Positions 1 to 6,910 of a stretch of DNA of 13,326 nucleotides are shown here, one piece after another. Numbering within the stretch: position 1 is the first letter of the stretch; the number at the start of each line of letters is the position of its first letter. Location: the NCBI GenBank assembly GCA_014885115.2, contig WKLE02005521.1:1-13326 (forward strand). Direction: 5' to 3'. The position numbers and the translations under genes were made by a program. The stretch is from Asterionellopsis glacialis (taxonomy: Eukaryota; Bacillariophyta; Plagiogrammaphyceae; Rhaphoneidales; Asterionellopsidaceae). The notes beneath the pieces were generated by a model. That model made no database searches. It saw only the letters and a program-made list of their open reading frames with translations, and had not been told where the DNA came from.

Positions 1-201
1 ACAAATTGTAACCTAGGATGGCAGGTTCACTTTATGTGACGGACTGACAGGCACTGCTACGGAAAACTCCATCCGAGAAACTCTTTCCATGAAAGTACAC
101 AATAAATAATAGTAAAAAAATATTTTTTGTTAACTTTATTCTTAATCAGTTATTTGAACCAGATTCTAGACCGGTTCCAGAAAAGTGGTTCAGGACAATA
201 T

Positions 202-274
202 CTACTGGTATAAGCCTCCGGATTCGTTGAGTGGAGTGGTTGGGTGGAACGTTTGCAGAGGCTTATACCAGTAG
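202..274. repeat. Perfect 17-bp inverted repeat with 39-nt spacer
   Basis: The left arm CTACTGGTATAAGCCTC (202-218) is matched without error by GAGGCTTATACCAGTAG (258-274). The 39-nt spacer is G-rich on the plus strand and shows no pairing of its own that I can see. The pairing stops abruptly at both ends of the arms. As RNA it would form a stable stem-loop. It could be a small non-autonomous element, a hairpin RNA precursor or a relic of a palindromic insertion. The sequence does not decide between these. Confidence 0.8.
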
Positions 275-393
275 TTATTCCGATTGAGGGTGCTGGGTTG
301 ACCAACAGCTACCGCGATGAAATGCTAGTAAAGTGAAAATGAGCTGGCCTGTCGGCTGTCCACACAGGGTCTATAGATAACCTTGAATGGACT

Positions 394-1493
394 CCAGGTA
401 TTTCTCTCTAGGAAATTGTATCAAAAGCACAGGTACCATAGACGAATAAAGCAGGTACTTGTTGCTGCAGTAGTAATCAGAAGCTTGAATACCAGTAAAG
501 GTACAGGTAGGAAATTTGAATATACATCCCATCCTAGATGGCACAGATGATGACTTGTTGAAGAACAGATTCACGAATCCCGTAGGTCATAGTATTGGAC
601 TGAGTAGGACAACCTGTTGATGGGGGTGTACCAGGTAGCAGAATCATCCTATTTCAATAAGAAAAGCAGGTGGATTGAGGTGCCTGTTGAGTGACCTCAA
701 TATATGACATCAAAGCTTGATGTACTGACCAATCAAAAGTTGTTAATGTTCAGTACACAATGACCATAAAAAAGATGTAAAGGTCATACCAGGTAGAGTA
801 CCAGGTACTGTTTGTTAAAATTTACATCACTACTGTTTTACGTATTTTCCTAAGTCAGAAAAAACACAAATTAAGAAATGAATATCACAAAAATGATTAC
901 ATCAAAATCAATGATACTGTCTGAAAAGGCAACAATCAACAAATTGCACAACAAAGAAATGATGAAAAAAAAGTAGGAAATTAAAGTGTAAACATGAAAT
1001 ATGCTTTGGCTTCAAATATTGAAATAGGTTGATTGTAATTTCTTTTGTTCACCACAAACATTTCTAAAAAATAGATGTTGTTATTTTCTTGTTACGCTGG
1101 CTCAAATATTTGTAATAAAAAGGATTTGGCAATGTGTTCACGAACACTCAAAATCACCAAAAAAATAAGTTTTGGCAAACGCAGCACAACAATGCCCCAA
1201 ATTAGTGCACAAGCCATTTTAAAAATACAACAACTCACCAGCATAGTTTTCTAGTAATCATAAATGCATGATAGCAACAAGGCTGCATGACAGTGCTTGG
1301 CTATGTTGCTATTGTGTGTTGTTCCACCATTGTCGACATGGTGTGCAACGAAGCAGAGTGTGTTTGATTTAGGAATGCACTGTCCGTGCTACAAAAAAAT
1401 ATTTAGACAATCTACAAAAGAGGGGTGGATAGCACATACATGCTAAAATCATCTTTAGTACCCAGGTTCCTGGCACTGTACGAGTACCTGGTA
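394..1493. repeat. Dispersed cluster of CAGGTA / TACCWGGTA motifs
   Basis: CAGGTA occurs on the plus strand at 395, 430, 452, 504, 632, 790 and 802, and in reverse complement (TACCTG) at 1485. Four of these sit in a full palindrome TACC-A/T-GGTA at 629-637, 787-795, 799-807 and 1485-1493. By base-composition reasoning roughly one six-base match on either strand would be expected in 1.1 kb. Near copies occur around 1459-1475 and 665. Spacing is irregular, so this is not a simple tandem array. It may be a protein-binding cluster or a decayed minisatellite. Confidence 0.65.
1271..1312. repeat. Short inverted repeat, 9-bp arms
   Basis: ATAGCAACA at 1271-1279 is the reverse complement of TGTTGCTAT at 1304-1312, separated by 24 nt that contain a weaker AAG/CTT pairing. 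The arms are short enough to occur by chance in AT-rich DNA, so significance is uncertain. Confidence 0.4.
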
Positions 1494-1959
1494 TAGTTCT
1501 GAAGACACTGAATTCTACTATCTGAAGAACAGAGACTATATGACAAAGCAAGTACAGCAGGATCAGAAGCCTTAGATATATCAGATAACACTGGCATCTG
1601 CAACTGGTCCTCAAATAATTAACCATGGCTCTGACTATACCATGCCATAGCTTGTGATGATGTACATGCACTATGCTGATAACAATTATTGAAAAGGGAG
1701 TAGACTTTGTTAGAGTGAATAAATTATGAGCTATTTTAACTACTTCTAAAAACACTTGCCAATCCACCAGTTGGTCTTTGACACCTATAATATGTATGGG
1801 ATCCTACAGAGGATCTACTTAAAGTTTGGAACCAGCGGAGTTGGGTTTTATCATGTGAACCAAACTCCCCAGGGCAGCCAATGAACACCTGCTGGATCAC
1901 CTGTTTGGTATCACGACTGGAGTTGTACTGTCATGGAGTGATGGCTTGTAAATGCATTC

Positions 1960-2090
1960 CAATGTGATGTGTCACAACTGAAGTCGTGCTGCTGTGGAAC
2001 ATCACTGCACATGCTTTGTTGGTGATGTCAGCATGTCATGGACATGGCGCATCACCACACGTGTTCATCTGTGACATCAGTGCATCACAG
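1960..2090. repeat. GTGATG/CATCAC-rich patch with nested inverted repeats
   Basis: The words GTGATG, CATCAC and close variants recur on both strands. Specific pairings are TGTGA/TCACA at 1963-1976, GGTGATG (2021-2027) with CATCACC (2050-2056), and CTGTGA (2069-2074) with TCACAG (2085-2090). The composition is clearly less AT-rich than the flanks. The patch ends next to the first decayed coding frame, so it could be the edge of a mobile element, but no target-site duplication is visible. Confidence 0.45.
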
Positions 2091-2114
2091 TACGTCCATA
2101 CTATGATTGATTGA

Positions 2115-3077
2115 CATCACATATGTGAGTCATGTCTTGCATACAACTTGCCTACTGCAGTATGTGAAGCCTTTTTCAAGAGTCAGGATACGTTATCTCA
2201 TTAAGAACTAGATGATTGCAATAGTCCAAATAAACCAGCTAAATTGAACCATCTGGTTGCAGATTTGTTTAATAATGCAGAATATAATCCTGTATATCTT
2301 TCTATGCCTAGTCTTCATGAAGACTTCCATGAAGTCAATATCCTTGACCATTCTCTCATGCCAACTAAGCCTTTATCAGCATAAAATTTAAAAAATAGGT
2401 TAGCTGACACACGTGCCAAGGCAGTCAAGGTCATTTTGAACTATGAAGAAAGTTGTAACAGTGAAAGGAACCAAGCTGTATCATATACAAATAGTGATGA
2501 TGACGAGGATGATAATATCATGATGTACCAAAATGATGACTGGGCAAATTTTTTACTCAATTACAAGAGTCATATACTCTATTTTTGGGAACTCATGAAC
2601 CAGAATGTTATTTTGAATCATGTTTTGGCAGTCCTGTTGAATGCTGTTTCAGCATCCAGTGAAAGTGTGCCAGGGTCACAAGATGGTAACAAGAGACAAA
2701 AGAGTGCTGATACTAAAAATGCAGAAGCTTACACAATGAACAATATTTCAATGTCATTAAATGGAATTTCTTTGTCAGGACTGCACCAACAATCTATATC
2801 TAGTGTACCATCACAACTTGCTGAGAATAGAAATGCTGAATTACAGTTGATGATGACTATTGTTGACAAACCAATGTTAACTAATTTTTGTAATAAACAA
2901 CTCAAGAAATTCAAAGAGGCATTGGAAGCATTAGAAAGTCAATTGAATGGTGATTAAAGGAATGAAATTAAAAAGCACAAGGAGATTGGAGAACAAATGA
3001 ATTATGATCATGGGCTGCAGAAAAAACAAAAAACAAAAGACAACATTCTGTTGTTTATGAAGAAGAAGAACCAGTAG
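2115..3077 (+). pseudogene. Decayed coding frame of unknown family, possibly mobile-element associated
   Basis: One frame reads through 963 nt with three in-frame stops (TAA 2202, TAA 2382, TAA 2955) and ends at TAG 3075. The longest uninterrupted piece is 2436-2954. The translation looks like real protein in composition: an amphipathic start, an acidic Asp-rich stretch near 2493-2515, an aromatic and aliphatic segment near 2535-2635 (motif YKSHILYFWEL), a Ser/Asn-rich middle, and a Lys/Glu/Leu coiled-coil-like end near 2900-2954. The frame continues after the third stop in the same Lys/Glu-rich style, which suggests that the stop is a mutation and not the original end. I do not recognise the family. 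It directly precedes a reverse-transcriptase relic on the same strand, so a gag-like or accessory ORF of the same element is possible, as is an unrelated repeated gene. It is unlikely to be functional. Confidence 0.5.
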
Positions 3078-3084
3078 ATAATAG

Positions 3085-4307
3085 CACAGCATCACTTTAG
3101 GAACAATGCCAAATGCCATTTTTAGGACTAGATCACCTATAATCCTCCAACAAATCAATTCTTGCAGGCTACATCCAAGAGTACAATCTGTGACAGATAT
3201 AGTGAATGCATAAGGCACACACATAGTGGAAGACATGCTAACAGGAACATGTCTTTCACACATATCTGAATTTCTTTGGCCTCAACAAAAGTATCCTCTC
3301 CAGCAATGCTGGGATGTAAGGAAATGTGCACTAAAATCTACACTAATTATAAGTCAAAGTACAGATTTAGAGTTGGAAGCTCATCTTGGACCATGGACAC
3401 AAACACCTGACATCATCCATGAACCCATCATTGTGATACTGAGCAAAAGACTACTCTTACAAGCACCATTCACAGGCATCTAGTATACAGCTCATCAGGC
3501 AATCAACAGAAGCAGCACCAAATTAAATCACAGATATGAAAATAAGACAGGACTTCCAGATCAATACATACCTGCCCAAATCTCAAAGCACACATCCTGT
3601 ATAAGGGCGCAATACTTTGAGTATGCAAAAACACAACTATATTGTCCACACCATCCACTTTTGTACCCCATATGCAAACACTACATCCATTTATCCAAGA
3701 ACTACTACTACATGTTACCCAAGTCATCTCCACCACCAAAGAATTACTCCATATATTTACAGAAGGGGACAAGATAATATTGGGCTCCAATGGTTCCAAA
3801 AAAGAGCAAGGAGGGACTTTTGTATGGATAGCAGAAAATTAACAGCATGAAACAATCCTCAAAGGAATGGGGGTAGTAGTACATGGATTATTGACAACTC
3901 AATCCTCCCATAGATCCAAACTCTATAGTCTGACTTTGGCCTACAAGTACTTCTACCAATTCTGCAAGTATGTACAAATTGAGCAGTCCAACACCAATGT
4001 CGGCTTGATATGCAACAATGAAGAGTGCATGGAGAAAACCAAGACAGCCAAAGAAACACTCCAAGAAAGTCAAGTTAGTTATCTTAGTGCAGACTATGAT
4101 ATCAAATCACAACTCTGAGAAATCCTACAAGAGGAACCATTTACACACTCCTCATCATGGGTTGAAGGCCATGAGCCTTAGAAACAAAGTGATACACATG
4201 CATACACCACCCAATTTTCACACCCGACCAGCTTTCAGTGGAGATAAATTACAAGGACAGTGAATGATAGAGTTAATGAGACAACAGAGCAATTAATAGG
4301 ATGGTAA
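3085..4307 (+). pseudogene. Retroelement relic: post-RT connection region and RNase H-like domain
   Basis: The first part (frame of 3085, stops TAA 3211 and TAG 3481) holds short motifs such as PRVQSVTDIV, LSHISEF and HLGPWTQTP, with the order and spacing of the region between the polymerase and RNase H in retroelement polyproteins of algae and oomycetes as I remember them. A frameshift between about 3600 and 3642 moves to a second frame that stays coherent to 4304 despite TAA 3840, TGA 4116, TAG 4179 and TAA 4245, ending at TAA 4305. This part has the RNase H signature in order: LGSNGS near 3780 in place of the usual DGS, then GTFVWIA, then a Ser-Arg-Ser-Lys-Leu helix region near 3900-3930 and YDIKSQL followed by a tryptophan and EGHE near 4096-4175. 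The replaced aspartate, seven stops and the frameshift make it clearly dead. No polymerase YxDD motif and no LTR are visible, so LTR versus non-LTR type is undecided. Confidence 0.6.
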
Positions 4308-5185
4308 GAGAGTCTACAACAAGCAATAAGAGCATCCAAGGCTTACACCACACCACCCACTGGAATTGGATAATGATTCTAGAGGACTCCACTCCTGTGT
4401 CTCAAAAATACTAAGATACAAAATTTTAGCGCACCTGCTTACCCACCTGGCATAAACAGGACTGTGTGACATTGATTAGATAGTTAGCTTCTGGTAGGTA
4501 TTTAAAGATGTATAAAAATTTATTATTACAATAATTGTTTACATGATGTTTGAAGCAAAATTCTACCTTTTTTTAAAAAAAAAACTGATTATTATTACAC
4601 TGCACTGCATCCTAACAGGTAACAAACCCCTATTTACCACCCTGTCAAAAATTGAATTTCCAGAATAGTTTATTAGAAAATATTTCTGAAAGAGGATATA
4701 TAAGAAAATGGTATCTTCTTGTGTTGGTTTATATTACTACTAGTCAAATATTTTTGACCACCACCATGATTGATATCCATAGCAATAAAGAAACACTGCT
4801 GATGGTGATTCATGATGAAAAACTAGACACAAAATCTTGACCTTTGTACTATGATACAAAAAAATCTGTAAGTCTGCTCACCGTACTTTTCAGTATCAAA
4901 TAAATGACAAATTGATAAGCATATATGTAGATATACAGTACACAATCTCATCATGACTCTCATGGATGGCAAATGACAACACAAATGACTAACTCTTTCT
5001 AAACAATTATCAAAGTACCACTAGGAACACCTTGATACATATTTTTTCCAATCAAACACATGTTTTCTTTTTGAACAAGAAAATCCATGTTTTTTTAAAA
5101 ACAATCGTTATATTATTTTATAATGCATACTCCAGTATTCAATAATCCAGTATCTAATTGTCTAATCATATTATAAGAAAACTTT
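4308..5185. other. Gene-free AT-rich spacer
   Basis: Nothing here supports a gene. The first ~70 nt keep the composition of the retroelement relic and may be its worn tail. After about 4480 the sequence becomes very AT-rich, with several A and T runs (for example around 4567-4585 and 5089-5100). An open frame at 4652-4840 encodes 62 residues of no recognisable character. The right end is the 3' flank of the minus-strand signal peptidase gene. No clear element boundary or structural RNA was found. Confidence 0.55.
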
Positions 5186-6169
5186 TTATTGATATTCACT
5201 TGGTAACGTAAAGGAACTTGTTTCACTTGCCTCTTGTTCACCCATATACAACATGCCTGTAATGGGCATATGATCCCACATGAGGGTCAGGGTAATATCC
5301 TTCCCACGTAAATTATCCGCTTGATCCACCAAGGCATACTTGACAAAGACATTGTCTTGTTGAATTACCTTTTTGGTATCCGGATCTGTCGCTTCGACAA
5401 TCTTGTCCCACAATACTATTTGATTTTTGGGATTCAAATCCGTGGTATAACTTGCCACCACATAGACAAATAATTGTTTAATATTCCAGTGAAAGGCAGG
5501 ACGTAAATCAGCATCAATATCAAAACTCAACAAGGCACGATCGACACCACCATGTGATTTTAAACTTCGCAATGTCTTTAATTCTAATTTGTGAATAACT
5601 AAGGTTGTCATGTTGTGTATATGTATGTGTGTTTCATAGTATAACAATAAGCATCGCAGTGTCAGTGTATGTATGTAAATTCAATCTACTAGTAGAGACT
5701 CTAGGACAAAACTTAAAAAAACTTACTTGGTTTATGTTTATTCGCATGACCAAACTTGGAGAAAGCTGCCAAACTGTGTATGTATACAAGAAACGAAAAT
5801 GAATAAAAAATCATGGGAAAGATAAAATAATGATGTATTGTGTGAGTGGACACTGATTTTAAAAAAAAAAATCCAACAATGAAACGAAAACTTGAACAAT
5901 TCCAAAGTTTTGTTTTTAAAAACGTTTTCTTGTAGGATTTATTTTTCTTTCTTTCTTTCCGTAATATTTGACCACATATCAATTAAAAATCATAATGATA
6001 ACGATGCACATTTTTGTGATATGATGTCAAAATCACCACATTGCAGCAACACACTCTCTAGAGTACAAAGGATATTTACAAAAACAAAAACTACGTACCA
6101 TGACAATCCCAACAAAACAGTAAGTCCAAAAAAAACTACCGCATTTAATCGTACCCAAACAGTATGCAT
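5186..6169 (-). CDS. Signal peptidase complex subunit 3 (SPC3/SPCS3, SPC22/23 family), three exons
   Basis: This is an essential accessory subunit of the ER signal peptidase complex, which removes signal peptides from nascent secretory proteins. The join is exon 1 6169-6099, exon 2 5773-5727, exon 3 5598-5186, giving 531 nt and 176 residues, close to the usual ~180. Exon 1 encodes the typical short N-terminus (MHTVWVRLNA) and most of the single membrane anchor. Exon 2 encodes the luminal side of the anchor and a basic stretch. Exon 3 encodes the luminal domain with family motifs LLSFDIDADLRPAF, W-N-x-KQLFVYV, NQIVLWDKIV and LTLMWDHMPITGML. Splice sites are GT-AG (GTACGT...ACACAG and GTAAGT...CCTTAG). 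The exon phases (2, then 1) match exactly, which strongly supports the join. Exon 1 stays open in frame upstream to a possible ATG at 6337, which would add 56 residues with an extra hydrophobic segment. I prefer 6169 because family members begin with this motif. The gene is divergent from the glucosidase II beta gene. Confidence 0.9.
5599..5726 (-). other. Intron 2 of the signal peptidase subunit 3 gene
   Basis: The intron is 128 nt with the consensus donor GTAAGT and an acceptor ending CCTTAG. It interrupts a codon after its first base (A|TT, isoleucine). An in-frame stop (TGA at 5683-5681, minus strand) lies within it, so retention would end translation early. Exon 3 can be read back past the acceptor into the intron, which makes a false upstream start at 5611 or 5647 tempting. 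Confidence 0.85.
5774..6098 (-). other. Intron 1 of the signal peptidase subunit 3 gene
   Basis: The intron is 325 nt with donor GTACGTAG and acceptor ending ACACAG. It interrupts a codon after its second base (TG|T, cysteine in the membrane anchor). It is long for a diatom intron, in my general knowledge, where around 100 nt is common. It is AT-rich, contains poly-A and poly-T runs, and has no coding content I could recognise. Confidence 0.8.
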
Positions 6170-6910
6170 GATTGATTTATCTTGTTGTTGTTTTAATAAT
6201 GTAAAGCAACAAAAAACCACAAAGCAAGATGCGATCGAAAGAGCAATAAAGATGGGGGTGGTTAGTTGCTGTAGTGTCTCTCTTTTTTTCGCATCAACAC
6301 CGTCTTGCTGACAAGAACTCTCTCTCCCAAAAGACAAGCACTGCTTTCTCTAGTCTAGACGTCGGTGTTGCAACCAAGATCTTCGTAAGCAGTCGACGGT
6401 CAGTTGATAATTGATAATAACTCTGAATGCTGTAAAGTGTTCAAAATCGTCACGCGTGGAACATTATTTTGAAGAGGACATATGGCCAGATGACAGTCAG
6501 TAGATACCGTACACAGACAGACAGTCATTGAAAACGTCCTTCCGTCATCACTCATCGTTGTCCTTTGTTGTTGGGGGCGCCGATTGCGCACTTTGCGCTC
6601 GTTCGAAAAATAATAATGATAAAAAATAATAATGTTGGATGGAGAATTCGATCGACTTCGTCGAATAATGCGTTCAAAATTATCTTGATCACAAGATCGC
6701 ACGCTGCTGTGACAGGGTCATGGAAAGATAACTGTAACCTTTTGTAACTTTCTTTCTCTCCCTGCTGCTGTCTGTGGGTGCTTGTTGAAGAGTCTCTACT
6801 ATATTCATCAAACTCGATAAATCTTTTGTCTGTTGTCCCTATCATTTCATTGTCATTGGTGTTTGCTCTATTACTCATATAATTAGTTAGTTAGTAGTGT
6901 TGCAAAAAAA
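6170..6910. promoter_or_regulatory. Divergent intergenic region between two ER-pathway genes
   Basis: About 740 nt separate the start codons of the signal peptidase subunit 3 gene (minus) and the glucosidase II beta gene (plus). No gene is supported inside; open frames at 6400-6702, 6552-6878 and 5892-6311 lack recognisable protein character. Sites that might bind bZIP or related factors are the palindrome GACGTC at 6358-6363 and ACGCGT at 6452-6457 within CACGCGTGG. A CCAAT box in reverse (ATTGG) lies near 6853. No clear TATA box was seen at a sensible distance from either gene. The plus gene starts in an A-rich context (seven or more A before ATGG). A shared bidirectional promoter is inference. 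Confidence 0.4.

Larger units (their letters stand above)
1..2114. other. Gene-free AT-rich region
   Basis: I see no credible gene here. Open frames on either strand are short, lack recognisable domains and are interrupted often. The stretch around 370-575 and 1370-1770 gives frames only because stop codons are thinned by repeated CAGGTA-type motifs. The region contains a perfect 17-bp inverted repeat (202-274), a cluster of CAGGTA motifs (395-1493), a smaller inverted repeat (1271-1312) and a patch rich in GTGATG/CATCAC words (about 1960-2090). It most likely represents intergenic or old mobile-element sequence beside the decayed frames that follow. Confidence 0.6.

Noticed and set aside
1369..1767. 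Minus-strand frame of 132 codons with a hydrophobic middle
   Set aside because: It is built over the CAGGTA motif cluster; there is no family resemblance and the flanks are non-coding in character.
4652..4840. Plus-strand frame of 62 codons
   Set aside because: It is short, in AT-rich DNA, with no motif; chance expectation is enough.
5186..5647. Single-exon version of the signal peptidase subunit starting at 5611 or 5647
   Set aside because: It would lack the membrane anchor and include intron sequence. Phase-matched GT-AG splice sites and the family N-terminus upstream give a better model.
5892..6311. Plus-strand open frame of 139 codons
   Set aside because: It runs antisense to exon 1 and intron 1 of the signal peptidase gene, whose coding sense is well supported; the translation is low in protein character.
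6400..6878. Two overlapping minus-strand frames in the divergent region
   Set aside because: They overlap each other in different frames with no recognisable motif, and occupy the likely promoter and 5' UTR of the glucosidase II beta gene.
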